64,000 bases of DNA from Phytophthora hibernalis (GCA_012656075.1 JAAKBF010000246.1:1-64000); one strand, 5' to 3'; counted from the stretch's first letter, positions 11,451-21,338 are shown. Notes: generated from the letters alone by a model not told the origin. Program-made: numbers and translations.

Positions 11451-12175
11451 CCACTTCGTTCCGGAGGTCGACGACGAGCTCAGCTTCACCCGGTGGAAGT
11501 TGGGCGGGAGCCACGGCTGATTCAGAACCTCACCGAGGTCTGTGGCGCGCTCCATCCGGCTGTCGAGCGACGAGTCGACTCGCCGAGGGCGCTGACGGGC
11601 CACACCAACCACGAGCTGACCCAATTGGAGGAGACGCTGCTCGACCAGAGCAGAGACCGAAGGCTCGGTCGAAGCAACGGGAGCGGGAGTGACGCCGGAG
11701 GTGTCGGTCTGACACCCTACCGAGACAAGACGAGTGTCTCGGGCGCCCAAGGGTCCGGAGACCGCCGCGGGAGTACCGCGAAGCAGGTATACCAGGACAG
11801 GCGAAGCTTCTGGGGATGACGGAGGCGTGGGGAGCGGCGAACCTTCGGCCGCACCACCATCAGCCGGCGGAGGACCATCGGGACGTTGTGGAGTCGGCAC
11901 CGAAGACTCGGCAGGGCCAGGAACGTCGGCAGGAGCACTGGCAGGCACCGGCGATTGTGCCTGTGATACTGAAGAAAGATGGAACTAAGAGATAGAAGGG
12001 GTGCAAGGTGTTGAGGTGATGAAGGTGGAGCAGCCTACCTCGTCGCCCCGGAGTGATGGCACGAAGCGGCGGCGGTGGCGTCGTCGAGAAGACGCGACGG
12101 ATGAGCCATGGTGCGAAGATGTGAAGCACCACGACGCGCACTACTTGTGGAAGCTTGCGTCGAGGTGAGGGCAGT

Positions 12176-13060
12176 TGTGGTGTTGAGTTTGGGGAGCTCG
12201 GTCGCCAGTCGGGAAGGTTGCCCTTGCTGAAGGAAAGTGATCGGCGTGCCCTAATTGGCGGATTACATTCCCGCGCCATAGTGACCACGATAGTTTAGTG
12301 ACCGAGGCTTGGTCGGGTATAATAAAATCCCGGCCGAGGGTTCGTACCCTCGTTTGTATCCATTTGAGTTTCGTACCTTCGGTATTATAGAGCCGGGTAC
12401 AGGATCACATATGGGGATCGGTTCACACTGGATATTTGTATTTAGATATAGCACTAGCTATAGGATTGACTATAGAGGCTCTCAGAGCCCTAGATGAACA
12501 GAAATAAATCAGCAGTCTTCCCCCAAGTCACCAAGGGTCAAGTCCGTCTTCGGTAAGTCTAGCTAGCTTATCTTAGGGTCTGGATACGCTCGGCTTGTGG
12601 GATGCTGATCAGCGAGCCCAAGGTACATTGAACCGAGGGTTTGTTGCTGGTCAGTCCAAGAGATTAGAGTGGCCGAGTGTTGGGAGCGACGAGAGGCGTC
12701 GTTTACCATATATTATAGTGGAACCGAGTGTTCCATACACATTTTACTACCCGCCGAGGTTTTACCTCGGCAAACCCGTATTAGGCTTGACAGCCGGCAC
12801 CCTTCCTTCTGAGGGACTGCGGGGTTCGCGCGAAAGCGCTATATTTCATACTAGCCCTCGCTCGTGGCTAGTGGTGCAGGTTGTTGGGTTGACCTAATAC
12901 AACCTAAGTGTACAGAGGGTTCACATCCAACCCGGCGTAAGGGATCATTCCTGGTCTTCAGGTTTGATCCAACGCTCGTTGACCTGACAAGGGGAGCGAG
13001 TGTTGTTGGTGGGACTCATACCGTTTGGTAGTGAGAATTTCTGCGTGATCCTACACGACA
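12176..13060 (+). repeat. 3' LTR of Gypsy-1
   Basis: Complete LTR from TGTGGTGTTG to CCTACACGACA. A purine-rich tract (GAGGTGAGGGCAG, about 12162-12174) sits directly before it, as a polypurine tract should. Compared with the 5' copy it has small indels (for example GAT after GGAAAGT) and scattered substitutions. The next base, 13061, is inside Copia-1 coding sequence. Confidence 0.93.
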
Positions 13061-16058
13061 ATGGCTTCGCGTCCTCTTGGCCAAACTTCTTGATGATCGA
13101 CTCCGTATACGCCTTCTGGCTAATGGCCAACGTTCTGCGTTTCATATTGTAGTAGATCTCGATGCCGAGAATGAAGCGTGCCCTTCCGAGGTCCTTGATG
13201 CGGAACTTCTCCGCGATCCCAGATTTCACTGACGCAATGACAGCCTTCTCCAGCGATGCAATCAGCATGTCGTCAACGTAGATGCACACCACCCGTCGTA
13301 TCCGTCGCCTCTCGTGTAGACGCACGGGTCAGCATCAGCAGCCCTAAACCTTTGGGGTGCTTGTCGATTGTCTCGTTCCAAACGCCGGATGCCTGCTTGA
13401 ATCCGTATAAACTTTGCAGCAGTAAACACACGACGTCATCCTCGCCTTCAGCTTCAGCCAACGTCAAAAGCTCCCGTAGCCCTTCCGGAAGTTCCATGTA
13501 GATCTCCTCTTCGAGCTTTCCATACATGAACGCGGTGTCGACGTCGCACTGCTCGATCTCGATTCCATCCGCGCAGCACTTTGCCATCTTTGCACGGATC
13601 GAGTTCAAGTAAGCCACCGGCGAGTACGTTTCCTCGTAATCGATGCCGTGTACCCTATGGCGACCAGGCGAGCCTTGTGACGAACGACTTGCCCCTTCTC
13701 ATCGCGCTTCAATGCAAACACCCAGCGGCAACCAATCGGGCGCTGGTGTTCTGGTCTTGGCACCAGCTTCCAAGTCTTGTTAGCAGTGAGCGACTCAAGC
13801 TCACTTGCAATAGCATTTTTCGATGCGTCGCGGTCCGCGCTGTTTGTAGTTTCTGCGTACGACTGAGGGACATCCTCTGTTGCAGCCATTACTTGGCCGT
13901 CTTCAATGGCGAGCAGCTCGTCGCTGGCATGACCCTGGGTCACCTTTTGACGCTTGTTTCCAATGGCAGAAGGAGCAACAACCTGCTTCTTACGTCCTCC
14001 AGCTTCCTCTGGATCATTTGTCTCTTCAATGTGGTGTGCACGCGAGCGAGTAATCATGGGGTGATCCGGGACAGAAACGATTGCGCCTTCTGTAACCACA
14101 CTCATGTTGAAGTGGGATCATCTCATGATTATGGATGGTGAGAGTTCGCGACGGTTCATAGCTCGGAGCAGTAGCTCGAGGCACAGTGACATCATTCCCG
14201 CCATCGTTATCTTCATCATCGACCTCTGCCATCCGGGCTAGTGGTCTCCATGAACTTGATTGTGCGAACGATTTGCACTTTTCCCGTGGCCACATTGAGT
14301 ACGTGGTATCCCTTGACACCATCCTCGTAGCCCATGAATCGGCACTTGAAAGCCTTGGTGTCCAGCTTGCGGCGCTTCTCGTCAGCAATGTGTGCGTATC
14401 CAAGTGCACCAAACACCTTCAGGTTTTTGAGCTGAGGTTTCTTCTGGTACACGATCTCGTACGGTGTCTTCACAGTCACAGTGTTGGGAATCCTGTAGAT
14501 GATCCACGCAGACGTGTTGAGTGCTTCAGCCCACCACTTCTTGTCGATGCCCTCATGGTAAAGCACGCAACGAGCCATCTCGACGAGGCTCCGGTTCATG
14601 CGCTCACCAAGTCCATTTTGCTGGGGCGTGTACGGCACCGTCTTCTCATGGCGGATGCCTTCCTTGCTCAGGTACTCCTTGAAGAATTGACCCGTCTACT
14701 CTCCGCCGTTGCCGAGCGGAGACGCTTGATCTTGTTACAGGTAGCGTTTCCAAGTCGACCTTGAACACCTTGAGCTTCGCCAAGACTTCCGACTTCTTCT
14801 TCATGAAGTACATCGTGACGTGCGTAGTCGTCGATAAACGTGACGACGTACGTACAACCACTCGGTGTCTTCGTCTGAATTGGCTCCATGACGTCAGAGT
14901 GGACAAGGTCCAGGACTCCCGCACTCTTGACAGTCTTCTCGGGCTTGCGAGGGAAGTTGTCCTCGTGCATCTTTCCCATGCAGCAACCTGCACAAACGTC
15001 CGCAGTCGTAGGTGCTTCCATAACCCGCGGTAACCCTTCTACCATCGTGAGTAGCTGCTCGTAGCGCTTTTACGGGATGTGGCCTAGGTGGGTGTGCAAC
15101 ACGCTCCACGGCTTCTTTCGAGGTGTCGCTGCAGCACGACACACCTCACCCCACTGTCTTCAGCTTGTAGACATTTCCACATTGCTTGGCCTCCATGACG
15201 TTTACGTCGCCAAAGCGAAAGACACACTTGTCCTTGCTGAACTCCGCCACGACGTCCTACTCGGCCAGCTTCGCTACCGAGATGAGGCTTCCATCAACCT
15301 CAGGGATGTACAGAACGTCCGACAGCGTGACAGACGTCCGTCCATCAGCTTCAACCCGACGGTGCCCACTGCAACTGCGTCGATCTTCGTGCCATCCGCG
15401 ATCGTGATGCGGACTGGCGTCATCAGCTGCTTCATGGACACGAACTTGTCCCGGACGCTGGTCATGTGCGAGCTTGCACCAGAGTCGACGAGCCACTCAG
15501 TCTTGCTCATCGCACCCGTTGTCGTGAACGCGAAGTCGGATGGTTCTCTCGCGAATTGTCCACATCCCTCGTCGGCCTTCTTCTTGCGGCACTCCGTTTG
15601 CTTATGCCCCGGCTTCTCGCAGTAAAATCACTTGCCGGTGAACTTACGCGTGTCGTAGTTCTTCTTGGCCACGAACGCCTTCTGTTGAGCCGATGACGAT
15701 TGATCCGAGGCTTCAACACCAGAGAGAGCTTGGATCGCGTAAGCCAACGTCATGTTAGGCGTACGGTACTGATCATTCGGTATTCGTCCGTCAGGCTACC
15801 GAGCAGCAACACGGGCTGTCGGGTCTCATCCAAAGGCTCACCGATCGTCTCCATCTACAAGACGATATCCTTGAACTGATCCACGCGCACCGCGAACCGC
15901 GTACCGGGATCCATCTTGAAGTTGTGCAACTTCTGGTGACGAAGAGTCGGTTCTTCAGCGTGTTCCGGTTGAACTGCCCCTCGATCATGCGCCATTGATG
16001 CGATTTGTATATTGCAACGGACACGCCAAACTGCAACGGACACGGTCGGTCTCGTCAA
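13061..16058 (-). pseudogene. Copia-1 gag-pol, truncated and frameshifted
   Basis: Read on the minus strand from 16058 the order is gag, zinc knuckle, protease, integrase, RT, which is Copia order. Visible pieces are: gag near 15930-15860 (GTRFAVRVDQFKDIVL); a CCHC knuckle near 15628-15590 (FYCEKPGHKQTEC) whose first Cys codon is TGA at 15630-15628; protease with WLVDSGASSHMT near 15495; integrase zinc finger end and start of core (CAGCCMGKMHEDNF, about 14995); integrase core end (YTPQQNGLGERMNRSLVEMA, about 14635); RT N-part at 13605-13850 (GCRWVFALKRDEKG); QCDVDTAFMYG near 13540; and YVDDML near 13275. Coding stops at FGQEDAK, where the Gypsy-1 LTR begins. RNase H and the 3' LTR therefore lie left of this window, if they survive. 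At least four frame changes are present. Confidence 0.85.
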
Positions 16059-16153
16059 TGCATATGCAAATCACCATCTGATGTGCAAGTTGAAGCCATC
16101 CGACCAATCACCATGCGCGATGCCAAAAGATCCGCCAATCAGATTACGCCGTT
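16059..16153. other. Short unassigned DNA upstream of Copia-1 gag
   Basis: Upstream, in Copia orientation, of the first coding-like gag sequence. A Copia 5' LTR was not recognised here. Confidence 0.3.
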
Positions 16154-16467
16154 CATGTCTCCCCAATAGCTGCCCCAACAGGCGACACACCGCCACGCGC
16201 AGGACGTGTGCCTAGAGGTACCCAGCCGAGCCGACGACGAAGTGGAATCGCAAGAATTAGCGTCGGTGCCCCCACCAACAAGCACGCACAAACGTACCAG
16301 CATGCACGATCATGTCTCCCCAATAGCTGCCCCAACAGGCCACACACCCGCCACGCGCAGGACGTGTGCCTAGAGGTACCCAGCCGAGCCGACGACAAAG
16401 TGGAATCGCAAGAATTAGCGTCGGCGCCCCCACCAACGAACCCGCACAAACGTACCAGCATGTACGA
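16154..16467. repeat. Tandem repeat, two 157-bp units
   Basis: The unit starting CATGTCTCCCCAATAGCTGC at 16154 recurs at 16311 with few changes. Parts of it (CCCACCAACAAGCACGCACA, ACGTACCAGCATG) are related to the 113-bp units at 40090-40520 of the other piggyBac-like element. This ties the two arrays to one transposon family. Confidence 0.85.
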
Positions 16468-17013
16468 CTGCCTTGTCGAACAACAGCAGGATCCCGTCCG
16501 GCTCCTCCACCTGCAGTATCAAAGCAAACAACAGCGTCAGCGACCCAATTAACGTTTGCGCGTAAAGTTACCTTGCGCGCGTTTTTAGTGGTGGGGGGAT
16601 TCTTGCGGTCATTTTGTATTTGAATATTTCATTATGTTTTTCACTCTATTGAATTATTTTGACAATTTCCCAAAGCACTCTTTGAAGAAAGTGCTTACGT
16701 TGACCAACTATCTCTTTAAAGCCAGGCGAATAACCCTGATACCTGAAAAGCAACCAAAGTCGCCGGCCAAAGCCGGCGAGATCAAGCGCAGCGCTGCAAG
16801 ACTAGGGTCAAACGAACGGACTTGACCAGAGAGGTTTAGCATCGACGTGCGAAGCGAAGTCTTCCCGCGGTGTGCTAAACCTCGACATTTGCCACGCCAC
16901 TCCCCGGAGGAGGGTTTAGGGGTCAGGGTACAGTTGCTGTAAGAGGTGCTTACGTTGCAGGATAGTGGGTTTTATGTCCATGTAGTTGGTCTACGTGGTC
17001 GCGAAAGGGTTAA
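16154..17013. mobile_element. Right-end remnant of a piggyBac-like element
   Basis: The sequence at 16480-16690 closely matches 40430-40640, including TTACCTTGCGCGCGTTTTTA and CGGTCATTTTGTATTT. The right end, GTGGTCGCGAAAGGG at 16995-17009 followed by TTAA at 17010-17013, is the same terminus as at 40743-40761. The left end is missing. The block 16700-16990 differs from the other copy and holds an inverted pair, GAGGTTTAGCA (about 16831) and TGCTAAACCTC (about 16873). It ends 107 bp before the CFAP298 start codon. Confidence 0.7.
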
Positions 17014-17120
17014 AGACGACAGCACCTTTTTTTAATCGGCGTTATTTGACTTGCTTTCCATGGATTTTAAACCATTTTTGCTCGAAGCGACACTTCTCTA
17101 TCGTCATCCTACAGCACGAG

Positions 17121-17969
17121 ATGGTGGTGTTCCACGTGAAGCGCGGCGACCGCAGCGAGTTCTTGTTCGAGGCGCCAGTGTCCACCAGCAACGACGCGCT
17201 GGTGCGCTCCTTGTGCCGCCTGCAGAACCTGCGGCTGCGTCTGGCGGCGCTGGCCGAGGCGCTGGAAGGACTGGGCCGCTACGGCGTGGCCAAAGCCCCG
17301 AAGGAGAAGGGACTGGACGCGTTCCAGGAAGGGGCAGTCGACAAGCAGCGCGGGGAGTTCTACGAGGCAGATCCGCTGGGTCATCGCACGGGCGAGGGCG
17401 TGAGTCCGCAGCTCAGAGACGTCCTGGCCCGAGTGGCCGCCGACTCCAAGACGCTGCTAGACAGCAAGACTCAAGTGGCGCGACGTGTCTGCGTCCAAGC
17501 GAGCGAACTGCTCGAGAAGCTGCAGAACATCCGCGGGGCCGTGGCGATGGCGTTCCCCATGGGGCTGCCGACGCACGACCCTGTGAAGCTCCTGCTGGAC
17601 GCCGAGAGCGCGGAAGAAGCGCTCGCCGACTCGTCAGCTGTGCTCGAGGTGCTGCCGGAGGACACAGCCGAGCTCTGGTGGGCAGGCAAACAGTTCTTCC
17701 GCGACCAGCACGTGCGCGACCTTGCCGGCAAGAACGAGAAGTCAACGCTGATCGTCAAGCTGCAGAAGAAAGGAGGCGGCGCGCCCAGTCGGGAGCCAGG
17801 AGTGAGCGAGGACGAGCGCAAAGCGATGATGGCGTTTTACTTCAAGAAGCAGCAGGAGCTGCAACAGGCGGCGGAGGATGATGCCGAGGATTACATGACG
17901 TCGACCTGGGCGGACCCCAAGGCGCTCAAGAACTCACTGCGCGGCACAGCGAACCTTCGGCCGTTTTAA
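17121..17969 (+). CDS. CFAP298: CFAP298 (C21orf59/kurly) cilia and flagella protein
   Basis: A 282-residue protein close to the family's usual 280-290 residues. The start MVVFHVKRGD matches the family N-terminus, so ATG 17121 is chosen over upstream in-frame codons. Conserved signatures are AFPMGLPTHDPVKLLLD (about residues 149-165), LWWAGKQFF (about 189), AGKNEKSTLIVKLQKKGGGA (about 206) and WADPKALKNSLRG near the C-terminus. In animals and green algae the protein is cytoplasmic and needed for axonemal dynein arm assembly and motile cilia; here it would serve zoospore flagella. It has no intron. GC content and codon use are high, as for a host gene. The piggyBac remnant ends 107 bp upstream and may supply part of the promoter region. 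Confidence 0.93.
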   Translation: MVVFHVKRGDRSEFLFEAPVSTSNDALVRSLCRLQNLRLRLAALAEALEGLGRYGVAKAPKEKGLDAFQEGAVDKQRGEFYEADPLGHRTGEGVSPQLRDVLARVAADSKTLLDSKTQVARRVCVQASELLEKLQNIRGAVAMAFPMGLPTHDPVKLLLDAESAEEALADSSAVLEVLPEDTAELWWAGKQFFRDQHVRDLAGKNEKSTLIVKLQKKGGGAPSREPGVSEDERKAMMAFYFKKQQELQQAAEDDAEDYMTSTWADPKALKNSLRGTANLRPF

Positions 17970-18148
17970 TGTGTGGCCACATCGCAAACAACGGTTTTTA
18001 TAAAGACAAATGCCGATGCTTCTTCAAACGCGTATTGGCATTGCTTTTGTCTGCAAATGAAATACACATATCAAACCTCGAGCTGCAGTGAAAAAGTTAC
18101 TGGAGTGGTCTCGCCTACTTCGAAGTACTATGTATTATAGTTCTTGTA

Positions 18149-18670
18149 TCACCTAACCGAGTTTGAAAGAGGAATTTCCCCAGGTGCAGCAAACATGCGT
18201 CGAGTGCGTCGTGTCTGATCATCTCCACCATCGTGGTCACCCATACCACTCGCAAAGTAGTTGGAGCTGGTACCAGAGTGGTTACCACGCCGAATAACAG
18301 TCAATGCACTCGGTTGTTGAGCTAGTGTCTCGCGAGAGACTGCGCCAGGTGCGACAGCGAGACGATCGCGCAGTTCTTGAGCAGTTGACGATTTGGCGTA
18401 GTACGATAACTCGGCGGCTCCCGCATCAGGTGTCTTGAAATCGTTGTTGCTGCCACTATGCTCAGGCCCTTCACTTCGGTGGGGATTGAACCGACGTGAC
18501 TTTCGTTCGTCAAGGTAGGACGGCTGATTCCCGTCACCACCATCACCGAAAATGAGAGAACCCATGGTCGACCCACCGCCCGGTGGCTTGCACAGCCGCG
18601 TGGATGACCGATCGGAGACGAAATTGTTATTGTTGCCTGACGCGGACGGGTCGGAAAATCGTTGCGCCAT
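18149..18670 (-). CDS. Small protein with KPPGG motif, possibly microtubule-associated
   Basis: 173 residues from ATG 18670 (MAQRFSDPSASG). The frame is open further upstream, but this is the first start that precedes the motif-bearing part. Near residues 22-42 it carries SSTRLCKPPGGGSTMGSLIF, which resembles the PPGG-Ser motif of Jupiter/JPT (HN1) and plant SPIRAL1 microtubule proteins. The rest is polar, Ser/Asn/Gly-rich and probably disordered, with no membrane segment. The family link rests on one short motif and is tentative. It lies tail to tail with CFAP298, 179 bp apart. Confidence 0.55.
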   Translation of the reverse strand: MAQRFSDPSASGNNNNFVSDRSSTRLCKPPGGGSTMGSLIFGDGGDGNQPSYLDERKSRRFNPHRSEGPEHSGSNNDFKTPDAGAAELSYYAKSSTAQELRDRLAVAPGAVSRETLAQQPSALTVIRRGNHSGTSSNYFASGMGDHDGGDDQTRRTRRMFAAPGEIPLSNSVR

Positions 18671-18960
18671 GACGGCAGTGGCTGTCTGGGGAGCTTGAAC
18701 TGCGTGAGGCCACTTGGCGAATGGGAAACCAGTGCGAAACAGAGCAGTGCAAACCCTCAATCTATTTGGAGTTGTTTGGATTTCACCACGTCTTTCGCAG
18801 GACGCCGTGTTCCTAGCCCAGTGCAATGCAAGTCAAAGTATTTATACGTTTGACAAGGACGCAAAGCCTACCAGTAGGGTGTCCTGCTTTTCCATGACTC
18901 CGTAATTGAAACCATCTCTTTTGGTTTCCTATTGAAGCGTCGAAGTTTGCTGAACCAGCA

Positions 18961-20624
18961 TTATCTGTGATAATCCTCACGATGAAAATCACGACGAAAC
19001 CCACTTCGATCGCGATCTGGGCTGACACTTCGTCTCCGTCGGCTGCTCGAATGACGCCGTGGGTCATCATATTGCCGAGGGCTTCTGCTTCGACTCCTTC
19101 TATGCTGGCGGTTATGTGATCTCCTCTCCGTCCTATGGGGACTCCAACAATTATCGGCTGAAACAGAAAAGCGTCCTCTTGAATTGGACCTGAATATGTC
19201 TAGAGCAGGCTGCTCTTTCCATCCTGGACGACTTCGATTGCGTACCTCAAGCGCATCCGTATAGCCACGCCAGTTTAAGGGTTTAGGGCGACACTCATGT
19301 GGTTTGAATGAGCGATTGTTTTCAATACCCCCTTCCTGGAACCCATCGCCATGAAACAATTCGCGATCCAATTCAAGACTGAGTCCGACCATGTGCTTAT
19401 GAATCATTTCACGGAATGCCGCAGGCCCAGTTTTGGTACCGATCTTTCCCTGTACGAAGCACGCCGACGCTTGTAATCGCGCTCGGCAGTTGCATTGTCA
19501 TCACTTATTTTGGGTTGAAGGGTATCCGTGGTGGAGATCGGGGTCACAGGCGCATGTTTGTTGCTGACCAAATTTGTTTGTATCGTGTTGTCAACAACAT
19601 CCTTCTCTGTCTGCTGTTCAGATTGATCAATAAAAATAGGCGAGTTTAAAACTTCGAAGTACACATGCTGATCGACACGAATGGAAACGTACGAAAACAC
19701 TCTGCAGTCCGATCTCCACAATCAAAAACTTCCAGAGTGAGAGCACAAAATTCTGTGCATATCCACCAAAGAAAACACGAATCAGCCAGACGTAACAGAA
19801 CACGGAAATCAAAACGACTCACTCCAGCACTGCTGCCAAGAAACTCGTGCAGCTCAAGGACCAGCAGATCGGGCTGACAGAAGTCTGGGTGGCCCAGCAG
19901 CCCAGCCACATAGTCTACTAACTCCTCATCCACCGGTTCGTCACCGGGTAGTCGACTCAGTTGATTATTCAGCCACCGCCGCAGCGACGATGGTGTCACC
20001 AGTCCGAGTTCACTCTTCTGCATCGAATCAAATGCGCGTGGGATGCGCTGCCACGCTTGCACCTGCTGATAAAACCCTCCAGCTGACGTTGCGGTTCTTC
20101 TAATGGCAGCGATCAGTCCTCGCTCCAGTCCCTCATATATCGACTCTGTGTCTGCAGCCTCCAGCAAACTCCGCAGCCCTTCACTGTCCTCTTCATCCTT
20201 GACCTCTCCACCTTCCGGTTCCACATTTCTAGGATCTTCCCTGCCGTAATAAAACTGCAGTCAACAGGTCAGTTAGCTACGATACCAAAGCCCCCACCCA
20301 AAGAAATTGCAACTGAACCTACTGCCGCATTATTAATGGGTTGAGAATGTCGTTCTCCGTGGCATTTCCTCTATTGCCAATGCAGCCAAAGACGTCAATA
20401 ATCTTCTTCAAACAGCAATCGACCAACTGGGGCCCTACCAAATGATTCTCCAGAGACGCTCTCGGCACGAAATGCTCATGCAGCTCTGTCCCACAGGACA
20501 CGAACTCGACCGCTGGTTTCACTCTCACGCCCGTCGTCTCCAGTAGCGACTGCAGCGCATCCGACACCTGCGTCGAGAACGCCAAGTACGTCGACATGGG
20601 AGCCAGTGAATTTGATTGTGCCAT
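18961..20624 (-). CDS. PWI-like, RS-rich protein, probable splicing factor, multi-exon
   Basis: Start ATG 20624 (MAQSNSLAPMS). Three introns fit GT-AG: 20322-20241 (82 bp), 19822-19753 (70 bp, donor GTGAGT) and 19692-19614 (79 bp, donor GTACGT). Exons 20624-20323, 20240-19823 and 19752-19693 join to exactly 260 codons. Together they form a PWI-like helical domain: LRRWLNNQLSRL, then EELVDYVAGLLG, then NFVLSLWKFLIVEIG. Exon 4 starts at 19613. A further frame change near 19420 (short intron or error, not resolved) leads to the C-terminal part, 19407-18961. That part is rich in Arg-Ser (RRSRSRSPRQY, SSSRRRRSVSPDRDRSG). PWI plus RS is typical of nuclear pre-mRNA splicing proteins such as SRRM1 and RBM25. 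The N-terminal 150 residues are unrecognised. It shares a 142-bp divergent intergenic region with the plus-strand unit at 20767. Confidence 0.6.
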
Positions 20625-20766
20625 TTGCCTTCTCTCCAAAGCGTCATCGATTGGTCAAAATCCAATGAAAATACACGATTCGCGGATAAATCGGTGTATC
20701 CGGTCTGTCATTGGTTACAAACCAGCCCCTCGGTACCAAAGGCGGCAAACAAACCAAGCCAACAAG

Positions 20767-21338
20767 ATGGAGCCTTCCACCTCCGCGCTGAAGCCCTCGC
20801 TGGCGCTCCAGGCCGCAATCGTGACAGAGACAGCGCTGGTGCCTCTCTGTATGGCAGAAATGCCCGTGATCGCAGCCTCGAAGCTCCCGGAATTGGCTCT
20901 GGAACTGCCGCCCAAGCTGCTGAGAGACTCGAAAGAGAAGCGCAAGAACCTCACGGACCAGCAGCGCGTGGCCATTGTCCACTACCTGCTGGCCAACAGC
21001 GCCGGGGGCGTCTTAAACACGGAGACATGAAGGCTGCAGCCACGCACTTCGACGTGCACCGAGCCACGATCCGTCGGCTCTGGAAGCTGCACACGGCGTC
21101 CAGCACGACGGAGGGTCTAGCGGGCAACGTCGCCAGTCGGATCAAGGGCCACTCGGGGCGGAAACCAAAGGTGCCGGACGAGGAGCTCAAGATCCGCATC
21201 GCCGCCATACCAGCCGAGCGGCGGATGACGGGGAGGGGCCTGTCCACAGCTCTGGGCGTGAGCAACAGCGTCGTGGTGCGACTGATTAAGAGCGGCAAGC
21301 TGCGACGTCACCCCAAGAAGCTGCATTACATTATGTGA
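20767..21338 (+). pseudogene. Solo helix-turn-helix N-terminal domain of a mariner-like transposase
   Basis: ATG 20767 (MEPSTSALKPSL) opens a frame with KRKNLTDQQRVAIVHYLL. A one-base shift within the GGGGGC run near 21003 gives LKHGDMKAAATHFDVHRATI and RRLWK. Then come SRIKGHSGRKPK and a second helix-turn-helix-like part, ALGVSNSVVVRLIKSGKLRR, and a stop at 21336-21338. The paired DNA-binding helices with a GRK linker match the N-terminus of oomycete Tc1/mariner-like transposases, but no DDE domain follows. It may be a truncated transposon or a captured DNA-binding unit. Its GC-rich codon use and placement beside a host gene resemble a resident gene, while the frameshift argues for decay. 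Confidence 0.6.

Larger units (their letters stand above)
8739..11948 (-). pseudogene. Opposite-strand reading frame between Gypsy-1 pol and 3' LTR
   Basis: Read on the minus strand, coding-like sequence runs almost end to end but changes frame several times. In order it has: a Pro/Ala/Ser-rich N-terminus from ATG 11948; a charged helical segment, 11450-11202; a basic Arg/Gln-rich stretch near 10980-10900; a long Pro/Ser-Gly repeat domain, 10842-10030; and a more globular C-terminal part to about 8739, rich in Trp and aromatic residues. Restoring a single frame would give roughly 1,000 residues. It resembles no family I recognise. Antisense frames between pol and the 3' LTR are known in some plant Gypsy lineages (for example Grande and Retand), so a regulatory or accessory role is possible, but that is inference. 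The plus strand also has an open frame at 10406-11305, which is the mirror of the Pro-rich repeat. Confidence 0.45.
1..13060 (+). mobile_element. Gypsy-1, LTR retrotransposon with chromodomain, integrase-deleted
   Basis: Two near-identical LTRs (1-874 and 12176-13060) flank about 11.3 kb of internal DNA. The first base of the 5' LTR lies just outside the window, because the 3' copy starts TGTGGTGTTG and the window starts GTGGTGTTG. Order on the plus strand is primer-binding site, gag, aspartic protease, reverse transcriptase, RNase H, a second RNase H, then the integrase C-terminus with chromodomain. A 3.8-kb segment follows whose best reading frames are on the minus strand, then the 3' LTR. 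Protease before RT and integrase after RNase H is Gypsy order. The catalytic core of integrase is missing, so this copy could move only with help. It interrupts a Copia element, which resumes directly at 13061. The LTRs differ at roughly 20-25 sites, so the copy is older than Gypsy-3. Confidence 0.93.

Noticed and set aside
17413..17821. Minus-strand frames across CFAP298
   Set aside because: Shadows of the same gene.
17051..17881. 276-codon frame overlapping CFAP298 in another phase
   Set aside because: Arg/Gly/Ala-rich composition typical of a shadow frame in GC-rich coding DNA. CFAP298 is clearly recognisable in the correct frame.
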